Shown: in pieces, positions 1 to 6,950 of the stretch
Position numbering within the stretch: position 1 is the stretch's first letter
How the letters are laid out: every line of letters starts with the position of its first letter
Origin: Candidatus Shapirobacteria bacterium
Lineage (GTDB): Bacteria > Patescibacteriota > Microgenomatia > UBA12405
Direction of reading: 5' to 3'
Assembly: GCA_023245435.1 (NCBI GenBank)
Contig: JAHFKH010000016.1
Span: forward strand, 1-16,927
DNA: 16,927 nucleotides
The notes under the pieces: generated by a model
The model's database searches: none
The model's input: only the letters and a program-made list of their open reading frames with translations
What the model was told of the DNA's origin: nothing
Translations under genes and position numbers: made by a program

Positions 1-1224
1 TTAAACAGAGAGGTTAAGGATTGGGATTTGACAAGTAATTTGACGCCGGAAGAAATTTTAAAATTATTCCCCAAAAATAGTTTTTATAATAATTTATTTG
101 GAACTGTAGGAATTATTGGGAATGATGGAGAAATTTTTGAAGTAACGACTTATCGTAGTGAAATTGGATATGCTGACTCGCGTCATCCTGATAAAGTAAT
201 TTGGGGAAAAAGTTTGGAAGAAGATGTGAAAAGAAGAGATTTTACAATTAATGCAATGGCCATGAATATTGATGGAAAGATTTTTGATTTTTGGAAGGGA
301 CAGGAAGATTTGAAAAATGGATTAGTACGAACGGTGGGAAATCCTGATGAAAGATTTGGAGAGGATGCTTTGCGGATGATGCGAGCAATTCGAATTTCGG
401 CACAACTTAAATTTCAAATTGAAGAAAAAACTTTTGCCAGTATTGTTAAAAATGCAAAATTAATAAACAATATTGCTTTTGAACGAATTGCCAAAGAATT
501 ATTTTTGATTTTAAAATGTGATCGTCCAGGTGACGGAATAATAATATTAAAAAATAGTGGAATTTTGGAACAAATTATTCCCGAGTTGATTGAAGGAGTG
601 GGAATGACTCAACGAGGGCATCATATTTATGATGTATGGAAACATAGTTTGGAGGCGCTCAATAATTGTTCCTCAACAAATGAAATTACAAGATTGGCCG
701 CTTTACTACACGATATTGGCAAACCAATAGTGATGAAAAAAGTTGGAGACAATAATACTTTTCATAACCATGAAGTGGTAGGAAGTAGAATTGCCCTGTC
801 TATTGGCAAACGACTTAAACTATCAAAAGAAGAATTACAACAACTTTTTATATTAACACGTTGGCATATGTTTACAGTTTCAGAAATGCAAACTGATAGT
901 GCGGTGCGTCGATTTATTAAAAATGTGACTGTCCCCTATTTGGACGAAATGATTGCTTTGCGTCGAGGTGATCGATTGGGAAGTGGGGCCAAAGAAACGA
1001 GTTGGCGCTGGGAATTATTTAAAAAAAGATTAATTGAGGTACAAACACAACCGTTTTCGGTTAAGGATTTAAAAGTTGACGGTAAAGATGTGATGGAGAT
1101 TTTAAAAATAAAACCGAGTCGAAAAGTGGGTGAGGTTCTTGATGCATTATTTGCACAGGTGGAATTAGATCCCAAATTAAACGAGCGAGAAATTTTGTTG
1201 GAAAAAATAAAATTAATGATATAA
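1..1224 (+). CDS. cca: tRNA CCA-adding enzyme / poly(A) polymerase family protein (5'-truncated by window edge)
   Basis: Adds or repairs the 3'-CCA end of tRNAs in the cytoplasm using CTP and ATP. The reading frame is open from base 1 (407 visible codons), so the true start and the usual N-terminal GGxVRD motif lie outside the window. The visible part begins just before the catalytic DxD motif (KDWDLTSN, then PEEILKLFP). It continues with RRDFTINAMA, an RMMRAIRISAQLKF segment and an HD-type domain (HHIYDVWKHSLEAL, then LAALLHDIGKP, then HNHEVVGSRIA). The C-terminal part is alpha-helical (KDLKVDGKDVMEILKIKPSRKVGE), typical of class II CCA enzymes with an HD domain. The TTG at 28 is not a real start, because the DxD segment lies upstream and downstream of it in one continuous frame. 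It could instead be a poly(A) polymerase of the same family; CCA-adding is the more likely role. Confidence 0.93.
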   Translation, partial: LNREVKDWDLTSNLTPEEILKLFPKNSFYNNLFGTVGIIGNDGEIFEVTTYRSEIGYADSRHPDKVIWGKSLEEDVKRRDFTINAMAMNIDGKIFDFWKGQEDLKNGLVRTVGNPDERFGEDALRMMRAIRISAQLKFQIEEKTFASIVKNAKLINNIAFERIAKELFLILKCDRPGDGIIILKNSGILEQIIPELIEGVGMTQRGHHIYDVWKHSLEALNNCSSTNEITRLAALLHDIGKPIVMKKVGDNNTFHNHEVVGSRIALSIGKRLKLSKEELQQLFILTRWHMFTVSEMQTDSAVRRFIKNVTVPYLDEMIALRRGDRLGSGAKETSWRWELFKKRLIEVQTQPFSVKDLKVDGKDVMEILKIKPSRKVGEVLDALFAQVELDPKLNEREILLEKIKLMI

Positions 1225-1225
1225 T
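1217..1225 (+). promoter_or_regulatory. Extended -10 promoter for the 132-residue unknown protein
   Basis: TGATATAAT overlaps the stop codon of the CCA enzyme gene. It is a perfect extended -10 (TG at 1217-1218, TATAAT at 1220-1225). A partial -35 (TTGGAA, 1198-1203) lies 16 nt upstream. The ATG at 1238 is 12 nt after the hexamer, which would leave a leader of about 6 nt with no room for a Shine-Dalgarno site. Confidence 0.55.
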
Positions 1226-1237
1226 CTGGATTATATT

Positions 1238-1636
1238 ATGAGATTTATTGATAAACTAAATATCTCTAGAGCCACGGGTGAATCTATACCGAGAATTAAT
1301 CTAAGATTAGCAGAAACTCAGAGTCAAAGCCCTTGGATTGAGAACTTAAAAAAAGGAATTCCTATCAGCCGAGTACTATTAACCGGAATTAGAACTATGG
1401 GGATAAAAGACATTGAAAGATCGCCTGAAATGAGACAACAATTAGATATATTGACTGAAGATATATCCAATGTTGTTTATGATGCTTCGTTTGGTAATGA
1501 CCATTTAACTCTAATGATTCCAGGAATTAATTATAATGATGCCAGAAAAATTAAAAGCGTTATGTTAAATCAAAAAATGGCCGAAGAGGTTTATGGATTC
1601 CCTGGAAGAATAAGGATCTCTGATACCGAATTGTAA
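1238..1636 (+). CDS. Hypothetical protein, 132 aa
   Basis: I do not recognise this protein. It is soluble, has no signal peptide, membrane segment or cysteine, and is of mixed charge. The second half (IPGINYNDARKIKSVMLNQK, then GFPGRIRISD) looks like a small folded alpha/beta unit. It starts 13 nt after the CCA enzyme stop. No Shine-Dalgarno sequence precedes the ATG, but a TGATATAAT box does, so it may be read both from the upstream gene and from its own near-leaderless promoter. Its stop is one base from the stop of the convergent gene on the other strand. Codon composition resembles the neighbours, which supports a real gene; function unknown. Confidence 0.7.
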   Translation: MRFIDKLNISRATGESIPRINLRLAETQSQSPWIENLKKGIPISRVLLTGIRTMGIKDIERSPEMRQQLDILTEDISNVVYDASFGNDHLTLMIPGINYNDARKIKSVMLNQKMAEEVYGFPGRIRISDTEL

Positions 1637-1637
1637 T

Positions 1638-1973
1638 TTATTTTCTAAGCTCAGGTGGAACTGCGTCTATACCGAATTTTGTGACAAAAAGTAGTTGTTT
1701 TTCTTCATTCGGCCTTATAATATTTCTTATTTCAACAATACAATTCTTTTGTTTTGGAATAGGATAATAAGATGAATCGATTGTTTCACTGTAATCTGAT
1801 CTTGGTTCGATATCTTTGTATATTGGATTTAGAAAATTAACTCGATAATCATTAATAAGTATGTGCATAGCCCCAATATAAACATAATCTGAAAAAACTA
1901 CGCTGCGCGATTGAACAGGGCCAACAACTTCACTTAAAATAGATTCTATTTCCTGTTTAATAGCATTTATCAT
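1638..1973 (-). CDS. Hypothetical protein, 111 aa
   Basis: I do not recognise this protein. It has no membrane segment or signal peptide and is rich in Ile, Tyr and charged residues. The only visible landmarks are an amphipathic N-terminus (MINAIKQEIESILSEVV) and a C-terminal EEKQLLFVTKFGIDAVPPE segment. It lies 43 nt downstream of secF on the same strand. It has its own well-formed promoter (TTGAAA, 16 nt, TAAAAT with extended TG) ending 7 nt before the ATG, so it is probably transcribed separately from the sec genes as a leaderless mRNA. It converges on the 132-residue gene with one base between the stops and no terminator. Confidence 0.65.
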   Translation of the reverse strand: MINAIKQEIESILSEVVGPVQSRSVVFSDYVYIGAMHILINDYRVNFLNPIYKDIEPRSDYSETIDSSYYPIPKQKNCIVEIRNIIRPNEEKQLLFVTKFGIDAVPPELRK

Positions 1974-1980
1974 ATGGGGA

Positions 1981-2008
1981 ATTTTAGCACTTATAATAAA
2001 TTTTTCAA
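1981..2008 (-). promoter_or_regulatory. Promoter of the 111-residue unknown protein, leaderless start
   Basis: Read on the minus strand, TTGAAA is followed after 16 nt by TGC-TAAAAT (hexamer 1986-1981). The ATG at 1973 begins 7 nt after the hexamer, close to where transcription would start. There is no Shine-Dalgarno site. Confidence 0.6.
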
Positions 2009-2016
2009 AAAATGTT

Positions 2017-2871
2017 TTACTTTTTCTTTTTGAAAAGCAAAACTAGAGGTATAGCGACGGCGGTGGAGGAATAGGTGCCGCAGACAACCCCAACTAATAG
2101 AGCTGTGGCAAACCAGCGAGTGGTAGAACCACCCAGAAGAACTAAAGCCAGTAACATAAAGATAATTGTCATTGAATTGTTAATTGAACGAACAATGACC
2201 TCAGAGACTGCTTGGTTGGCCAAATTTACCCAGGGCAATGAAGCATGTTTGCGTCGGAGTTCACGAATACGATCAAAGGTAACAACGGTGTCGTGAACTG
2301 AAGCCGAAAGAGTCGTTAAAAGTGCGGTGACAAAAAGTGCGTCGAGTTGAGCTCCAAAAAAATGGCCAAACAAAGAAAAGGCGCCGATTAATATAAATGA
2401 ATCATGGAACATAGCTAAAACCGCACCAGCACCAAAAGAAAAATCACTAAATTTAAACCCAATAAACAATAACAAAGAAATTGATGACAAAATAATGGCA
2501 TAGATAGTTTTTTTGATTAATTCTTGCCCTAAACTAGGACCAACACTACTAAACTGAAGGATTTCGGTATCTTTGTCCAGTTTTTTAAACTGTTCGTCTA
2601 ATTTTACTTTTTGATCTTGGGAAATATCAATAAATTTGATGGTATAAATACTGTCTGATTTTAAAATTGATCTGATGTCAATTTTATTATCGGAAAATAT
2701 TTTTTTAATTGATAAATCATTATTGGTGTTAGGTAATTTTATTTCATAAGTTGAACCACCGGTAAAATCCTCGGAAAAAGAAAAATTCCATTTTACAATT
2801 GAAAAAATAGAAACACCAATTAAGGATAAAGAAATTAATAAAAATAAAGGACGAAATTTCATGATGTTCAT
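2017..2871 (-). CDS. secF: Protein translocase subunit SecF
   Basis: Inner-membrane partner of SecD that uses the proton gradient to help pull secreted proteins through SecYEG. The 284 residues contain TM1 (about 8-27), the DFTGG motif (35-39), an extracytoplasmic P4-like domain (about 40-115) and the VGPSLGQEL segment before TM2 (110-118). Membrane helices 2-6 follow, with the conserved D194 and DRIRE (200-204). The usual G-Y-S-x-N-D segment reads SASVHD here, keeping the Asp but not the Gly-Tyr. The start codon overlaps the secD stop as ATGA, indicating translational coupling. A second in-frame ATG three codons later is possible. A short basic KKKK tail ends the protein. Confidence 0.96.
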   Translation of the reverse strand: MNIMKFRPLFLLISLSLIGVSIFSIVKWNFSFSEDFTGGSTYEIKLPNTNNDLSIKKIFSDNKIDIRSILKSDSIYTIKFIDISQDQKVKLDEQFKKLDKDTEILQFSSVGPSLGQELIKKTIYAIILSSISLLLFIGFKFSDFSFGAGAVLAMFHDSFILIGAFSLFGHFFGAQLDALFVTALLTTLSASVHDTVVTFDRIRELRRKHASLPWVNLANQAVSEVIVRSINNSMTIIFMLLALVLLGGSTTRWFATALLVGVVCGTYSSTAVAIPLVLLFKKKK

Positions 2872-4211
2872 ATTTTTTTACGAGAAGCTAAAACCCTTAA
2901 CAAATTTCGAGTAACAACTACGCCAGTAAAGATACCAATAACGATTCCCAGTAAAAGTGTTACAGCAAAGCCACGAAGCATACCGGATGAATTTAAAAAC
3001 TGCCAATTAAAAGGATTAAATAAGATTAAACCAGTAATAATAGTACAAGTATTGGCATCTTTGATTGAATCCCAGGCTTTACCAAAACCTAATTCCATAG
3101 CCAAATTCCAAGGTTTGCCAGCCCGAAGTTCCTCTTTCATCCGTTCAAAAATTAAAATATTACTATCGACGGCCATACCAATCGATAAAATAAAGCCAAC
3201 TAACCCAGGAAAAGTTAAAGTAACGGGAATTAAACGATATAAAGTTAAAGTAATTAAGCCATAAATCAAAAGTGAAATTACAGAAATAAAACCTAAATAA
3301 CCATAATTACCAATCATAAATAATGCGACTAAGCCAAGACCAATTAAACCAGCCCTAATTCCTTTATCAATTGAATCCTTACCTAAAGATGCGCCAATTT
3401 GTGATTGAGAAAGTAATTTAATATTTAAAGGTAGGGCGCCAGCGTTAAGCTGGGCTGATAACGATTTGGCTGATTTGATATCAAAACTACCATTAATAAC
3501 TGCCTTACCATCGGGGATAATTGTTGAAACAGTTGGTGAAGTTATAACTTGATCGTCAAGTAAAATTGCAATTCTTTTATTTAAATAATCTTTGGTAGCT
3601 TTTTCAAAAAGTTTGGTGCCAGGCTCATTAAATTCCAATGAAACTTCCATAGCGCCAGTATTTGGATTTGGTTGTGGAGCAGCTTTGATTAAATGCGAAC
3701 CATTTAGACCAGTATCTTTGAAAACATCGTTAAAGGTGGCGGTAGCAGTCGCCTCGGGAGGAATATCGGCAATGCCCATAAATTTTAGGGAGGCGGTTTG
3801 ACCAATTAATTTGATGGCATCATCAATATTGGTAACCCCGGGTAATTCGACAACCAGGCGATGATCCTGACCTTGTTTACTTAATTGAACATTTGATTCG
3901 GAAACACCAAATAAATTGATCCGTCTTTCAATATTGGTTTTTAATGATTCTAAAGCCGAAGTTAAATCGGCTGATTTGGCCGAAGATGTGTCAATATTGT
4001 AAATAAGTGAGGCACCACCAGCTAAATCGAGACCATATTTTAAATTGACATTTGGTTTAATTTCGGCAGTACCTAATTTAAAATTAAAATCGGGGCGATA
4101 AAAAGTACGACCAAATAGATTTAGTTGAATTGGCAAATTTAAAATTAGACAAACAAAAGTTAGACCTAAAATTGTATAAAATAAATTGCGATTTTTTTGA
4201 GCTGAATTCAT
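2868..4211 (-). CDS. secD: Protein translocase subunit SecD
   Basis: Forms the SecDF complex with the downstream gene product and drives late steps of protein export. The 447 residues show TM1 (about 11-30), the LKYGLDLAGGASLIY P1 signature (57-71), an RRINLFGVSE element (97-106) and the large periplasmic P1 domain. The membrane block starts near 283, with GMAVDSNILIFERMKEELR (345-363) carrying D349, the Asp linked to proton movement in this family. The length is short compared with enterobacterial SecD (about 600) but normal for compact SecD proteins. It is preceded by the AbrB-like gene with 2 nt between stop and start, and there is no Shine-Dalgarno site (only AAATAAAA), so it is probably read as part of the operon. 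Confidence 0.97.
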   Translation of the reverse strand: MNSAQKNRNLFYTILGLTFVCLILNLPIQLNLFGRTFYRPDFNFKLGTAEIKPNVNLKYGLDLAGGASLIYNIDTSSAKSADLTSALESLKTNIERRINLFGVSESNVQLSKQGQDHRLVVELPGVTNIDDAIKLIGQTASLKFMGIADIPPEATATATFNDVFKDTGLNGSHLIKAAPQPNPNTGAMEVSLEFNEPGTKLFEKATKDYLNKRIAILLDDQVITSPTVSTIIPDGKAVINGSFDIKSAKSLSAQLNAGALPLNIKLLSQSQIGASLGKDSIDKGIRAGLIGLGLVALFMIGNYGYLGFISVISLLIYGLITLTLYRLIPVTLTFPGLVGFILSIGMAVDSNILIFERMKEELRAGKPWNLAMELGFGKAWDSIKDANTCTIITGLILFNPFNWQFLNSSGMLRGFAVTLLLGIVIGIFTGVVVTRNLLRVLASRKKI

Positions 4212-4213
4212 TT

Positions 4214-4399
4214 TTATTTTATTGACAAAGATAATTGACGAGGATGTCCTGTAAAAATATAGGTAACAGTCCCTTTTGAATATTTTACTTTGTATTGAGC
4301 AACATCACCTTCTTTGATATCTAATCTTTGAATCACCTTGGTGGGTAAAGTAACACAAAGGCTATGGCCGGTTTTGATTACTTTACGAATGTGAGCCAT
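4214..4399 (-). CDS. AbrB/SpoVT-like small DNA-binding protein, 61 aa
   Basis: A 61-residue protein matching the swapped-hairpin AbrB (SpoVT-AbrB/MazE) fold. The signature RKVIKTGHSLCVTLPTKVI (5-23) is followed by a KEGD turn (29-32) and a beta-rich end. Such proteins dimerise and bind DNA as transition-state regulators or antitoxins. Its ATG directly abuts the stop of the wHTH-nucleotidyltransferase gene (TAAATG), and secD begins 2 nt after its own stop. No toxin gene lies beside it, so regulation of this operon is more plausible than an antitoxin role; that is inference. Confidence 0.85.
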   Translation of the reverse strand: MAHIRKVIKTGHSLCVTLPTKVIQRLDIKEGDVAQYKVKYSKGTVTYIFTGHPRQLSLSIK

Positions 4400-4972
4400 T
4401 TAGTTATCGGTAAGAATTTGAGGACTGCCCATTATAACAACTGGCGAGGAAAGAAAAAAGTCAACTAAAAAAGGATCACGTTTATTTTGACGTAATCGTA
4501 ATTCTTCTTTGTCCATTACCATATAATTTATTTCGTGACCACGGCGAGTTTCTTCCGACTTCATGGCTAATTCTACAGTTTTAGTTGATAAATCACCAAC
4601 AACAACAATATCGATTTTATCTTGATTTTTATTTAAGCCCAACAAAAATGAATAGGCAGCAACGACTAATTGGGCTTTACCTAGCGCTTCACAAAAAGGC
4701 AAACTTTTGTAAGCTAGCGCTAATAAAATGGGAAATAAATGATGTTTTTGATTTGGAATATAATAAAGTCGATTGCCCCTGGCTTCGGGTAAAATTAAAT
4801 TAATTTTGGCGAGATTTGATAACTCACGACGAACAGAATTTATTTCTTCACCAGTATCACGAACTAATTGACGAACATAATAAATTTCTTGTGGTGAGGT
4901 AAAGAAAATGTTGACTAGTTTAGCCCTGGTTTTGGAGGTAAAAATAGCGTTAAGACTAGTTTCAACTTTCAT
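4400..4972 (-). CDS. Winged-helix regulator fused to a degenerate nucleotidyltransferase-like domain
   Basis: The 190 residues have an N-terminal winged-helix DNA-binding domain: SKTRAKLVNIFF (13-24), recognition helix around EINSVRRELSNLAKINLI (43-60), and wing GNRLYYIPN (66-74). A C-terminal region resembles minimal nucleotidyltransferase (MNT) domains, with IDIVVVGD (120-127) and INYMVMDKEEL. The catalytic GS motif is absent (AAYSFLLG at 105-112), and the first Asp of the DxD pair is Lys (DKID, 118-121), so transferase activity is unlikely. Fusions of this kind are known mainly as putative regulators. It overlaps the DUF3048 gene by 11 nt and abuts the AbrB-like gene, so two DNA-binding proteins sit together just ahead of secDF. 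Confidence 0.8.
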   Translation of the reverse strand: MKVETSLNAIFTSKTRAKLVNIFFTSPQEIYYVRQLVRDTGEEINSVRRELSNLAKINLILPEARGNRLYYIPNQKHHLFPILLALAYKSLPFCEALGKAQLVVAAYSFLLGLNKNQDKIDIVVVGDLSTKTVELAMKSEETRRGHEINYMVMDKEELRLRQNKRDPFLVDFFLSSPVVIMGSPQILTDN

Positions 4973-6200
4973 AAGAAACTTTATTACCTAAAGGCAATAT
5001 TTCGATCCAAGTTCGACCTGGGATTAAATTAATTTCTTTGCCAGATTTATCTTTGAAAATTGTGCGAGCGGTACGATTGGGTTTGGACCAAGTAATTTCG
5101 GTTTTGGTACCGTTTTGTAAGAGCACAGCATCACCGGTACCAACAACGGCATATAAATTGTGAACATGTTCATCAATAGCACGAGATTCTTTGGCCCATT
5201 GAATAATTATATTTTTAGAATTAATTTGTTCATTGGTATTAAAATCAACGGCTACTACACCTCCATTTTGACGTAAATATTGTTTTGAGGCGGAGTCATA
5301 GGTCCAAGAAACAGAATAGGCCTTGTCACCCCACCAATCGAAAGAAATTGTTTTGGCGTCAACCGTGGCGGGCTGATCGACTTGTTTAAATGACCATGAA
5401 CGGAAACTTTTATTCCATAAAGTTTTGTTAATAATAGTTTCATTGGTTAAACCTCGGGAGGCAGCCACATTCCATAATTCGTTACTAGAACAATACATAG
5501 TATGTTCGGTGGCTTTGACCTCACCAGTTCGATCTTCTTCGCGACGACAAGCTTTGTAGGACAAGGAAAATTGAGATAAATCACCCCAAGTACCTTTGTT
5601 ATTCCAGCCATAATCGGCAATTTGTTCCAGTGCTTGGGCTTTTTTGTTAGTAGTGCAGGGTCCGGATTGACGACCAGTAACAGGATCTTTGGGGGCACTA
5701 CAATTACTACCACCAACGTGAGCATAAAGTGGATAATCAGAATATTCGGAAGCTAAATCAAGAAAATAGGTTCGGGCTGAACGGACTGGACCAATATCAT
5801 ATTTATTGGCGGCACCTTTGACGGCATTACAGTAAAATACGCCCATAAATCGGGTGATTCCACCTTCGGAGTTGGCTTCATAGACAATATCGGCATTATT
5901 TAAACCCGATTGTGGTCGAGAATCAGAATGATTTTCTATCATAACCAATAATGGACGACGAGTTTCCCAAATAGTTTTTTCTTCTTTGGTAAACAATTGA
6001 CCGTTGATGGGACAAGTTTCGGTTTTTGGGCCAGCAAAATCAAGAACCCCTGTTTGTTTTTTAGTACCAGAAATATTGTCGGTGGAAATTTCTTTTTTAG
6101 TTTGAGTTGAGATAGGCAAAAAATAACTAAATCCAAAATAACTGCCAACTAAAAATAATATAAAAGTGAGAATATAAATACTTAAGTTCTTCTTTGACAT
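4962..6200 (-). CDS. DUF3048 family (YerB-like) anchored extracytoplasmic protein
   Basis: The 412-residue protein has a lysine-rich start (MSKKN) and one hydrophobic segment (about 7-28) with no lipobox cysteine. It is therefore likely anchored with the bulk outside the membrane. The family signature is clear: RRPLLVMIENHSDSRPQSGL, NNADIVYEANSEGGITRFM, then DIGPVRSARTYFLDLASEY and AHVGGS. A second beta-rich part follows (DWWGDKAYSVSWTYD, then VVGTGDAVLLQNGTKTEITW). Biochemical function is not established for this family. It lies 13 nt after the DUF4446 gene and overlaps the next gene by 11 nt, making it an internal operon gene with no visible Shine-Dalgarno site. Several cysteines (C62, C123 and others) could form disulfides. 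Confidence 0.9.
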   Translation of the reverse strand: MSKKNLSIYILTFILFLVGSYFGFSYFLPISTQTKKEISTDNISGTKKQTGVLDFAGPKTETCPINGQLFTKEEKTIWETRRPLLVMIENHSDSRPQSGLNNADIVYEANSEGGITRFMGVFYCNAVKGAANKYDIGPVRSARTYFLDLASEYSDYPLYAHVGGSNCSAPKDPVTGRQSGPCTTNKKAQALEQIADYGWNNKGTWGDLSQFSLSYKACRREEDRTGEVKATEHTMYCSSNELWNVAASRGLTNETIINKTLWNKSFRSWSFKQVDQPATVDAKTISFDWWGDKAYSVSWTYDSASKQYLRQNGGVVAVDFNTNEQINSKNIIIQWAKESRAIDEHVHNLYAVVGTGDAVLLQNGTKTEITWSKPNRTARTIFKDKSGKEINLIPGRTWIEILPLGNKVSYES

Positions 6201-6213
6201 ATTTAAAAAATAA

Positions 6214-6567
6214 TTAATGCTTGATAGCTTTTACTATAGCGGATTTTTCTTCGTTTGACAAAGTGATAGAATCCCCTTCACCATTTTTTATCGGCTTGGC
6301 ATAAATCCGAGTAAAATTTCGATGATGAAGTGAAGTGAGAATTATACCAGAGTTAGATGAGTCAAGAATTGAAAGGGAAAAACTTTGGTCACTACCCAAA
6401 TCATCAAAGGGGTTGTAGCGAAATAAACCTACTTTTTGAATACCAGCGGTTGAGGGAGTGTTGGTGATAGGATCAAGAGGGGTCTTGTATTTTTTTATGA
6501 TTAAATAGGCTAAATATATTAACCCGATTGAATTTAAAAAAATTATTATATAAATAAAAGTGGTCAT
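6214..6567 (-). CDS. DUF4446 family membrane protein
   Basis: The 117 residues comprise an N-terminal membrane helix (about 4-24) followed by a small domain matching DUF4446. Key motifs are VGLFRYNPFDDLGSDQSFSL, then ILDSSNSGIILTSLHHRN, then RIYAKPIKNGEG and LSNEEKSAI. The family's function is unknown. It is the first gene of the leftward cluster leading to secDF. The promoter candidate TGATAAAAT ends 9 nt before the ATG in a 38-bp gap shared with the divergent 27-residue peptide gene. Confidence 0.88.
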   Translation of the reverse strand: MTTFIYIIIFLNSIGLIYLAYLIIKKYKTPLDPITNTPSTAGIQKVGLFRYNPFDDLGSDQSFSLSILDSSNSGIILTSLHHRNFTRIYAKPIKNGEGDSITLSNEEKSAIVKAIKH

Positions 6568-6576
6568 TGATGATTA

Positions 6577-6585
6577 ATTTTATCA
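6577..6585 (-). promoter_or_regulatory. Extended -10 promoter for the DUF4446-DUF3048-secDF cluster
   Basis: On the minus strand TGA-TAAAAT (hexamer 6582-6577) ends 9 nt before the ATG at 6567. The whole divergent gap is only 38 bp. It also holds an inverted repeat TATCA (6581-6585) / TGATA (6592-6596) that overlaps both -10 elements and could serve as an operator. Confidence 0.5.
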
Positions 6586-6591
6586 CTCAAT

Positions 6592-6600
6592 TGATATACT
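6592..6600 (+). promoter_or_regulatory. Extended -10 promoter for the 27-residue peptide gene, leaderless
   Basis: TGATATACT (TG 6592-6593, hexamer 6595-6600) ends 5 nt before the ATG at 6606, placing the start of transcription at or next to the start codon. I see no good -35, which fits an extended -10 promoter. Confidence 0.5.
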
Positions 6601-6605
6601 GAGTT

Positions 6606-6689
6606 ATGAAAAAAGATTTGATGAAAAGTGGATTACTTAGCATGCTGGCTATTGCAATCCTGCTAGCTTTGTATTATGTTTGGAGGTGA
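6606..6689 (+). CDS. Small single-span membrane peptide, 27 aa
   Basis: A short open frame encodes a basic N-terminus (MKKDLMKSG) followed by a hydrophobic stretch (LLSMLAIAILLALYYVW, residues 10-26) and a final Arg: a typical inside-positive single-pass peptide. The TGA stop at 6687-6689 overlaps the first of two TGGAGGTGAA copies. A well-formed -10 precedes the ATG by 5 nt. It lies 38 nt ahead of the DUF5679-like gene and is probably co-transcribed with it. It could act as a leader peptide or a small membrane protein. Coding status is inferred from composition and context only. Confidence 0.55.
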   Translation: MKKDLMKSGLLSMLAIAILLALYYVWR

Positions 6690-6713
6690 AGCTATTTATA
6701 AATTTATTCATCT

Positions 6714-6721
6714 GGAGGTGA
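6714..6721 (+). promoter_or_regulatory. Strong Shine-Dalgarno site of the DUF5679-like gene
   Basis: GGAGGTGA is complementary to the 16S rRNA 3' end over 8 nt and lies 6 nt before the ATG at 6728. The flanking string TGGAGGTGAA occurs twice, at 6681-6690 and 6713-6722; the upstream copy overlaps the stop of the 27-residue peptide and has no nearby start codon. Confidence 0.75.
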
Positions 6722-6727
6722 AAAATT

Positions 6728-6901
6728 ATGGCATCTATTAAATTCTATTCCGTAAAGTCACGTAAATCAGTTGACGTTGACGTTTCTAAAGTTACCAAAG
6801 TTATGCTTAAAAACGGTCGACCAGCTGCTCAGGCTATTGATCCTGAAACTGGAGTCAAGATGTTTAAAATCTTGTCCGCCGCTGACGCTGCTTTGCTATA
6901 G
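6728..6901 (+). CDS. Cysteine-free DUF5679-like small protein, 57 aa
   Basis: A 57-residue basic protein. The core VTKVMLKNGRPAAQAIDPET (22-41), followed by GVKMFKIL, matches my recollection of the small DUF5679 zinc-ribbon family, whose members read roughly YCVKC...LKNGRPA...CPVCGTKMFRI. Here all four zinc-ligand positions are replaced: S8, S11, D38 and T41. The whole protein has no cysteine. It therefore probably keeps the fold-like pattern without binding zinc. It has the strongest Shine-Dalgarno site in the window and is followed at once by an intrinsic terminator, which suggests high expression. The codon use looks more GC-rich than its neighbours, consistent with that. Molecular function is unknown. 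Confidence 0.75.
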   Translation: MASIKFYSVKSRKSVDVDVSKVTKVMLKNGRPAAQAIDPETGVKMFKILSAADAALL

Positions 6902-6916
6902 TTTTAGTAAAGAAAT

Positions 6917-6946
6917 AAAATCCCCCGGGAAACTGGGGGATTTTTT
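6917..6946 (+). terminator. Intrinsic terminator after the DUF5679-like gene
   Basis: AAAATCCCCC (6917-6926) pairs with GGGGGATTTT (6935-6944) around an 8-nt loop and runs into six T residues. It lies 15 nt after the stop codon. Confidence 0.88.
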
Positions 6947-6950
6947 ATTA

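Noticed and set aside
2868..2871. Possible recoding of TGA (as Gly, found in some CPR groups)
   Set aside because: TGA ends secD in an ATGA overlap with secF and ends the 27-residue peptide, while the recognised proteins need no TGA read-through, so TGA acts as a stop.
5255..5725. Open frames of 62 and 92 residues inside the DUF3048 gene
   Set aside because: Alternative-frame shadows of a clear DUF3048 protein, with no promoter, ribosome site or recognisable domain.
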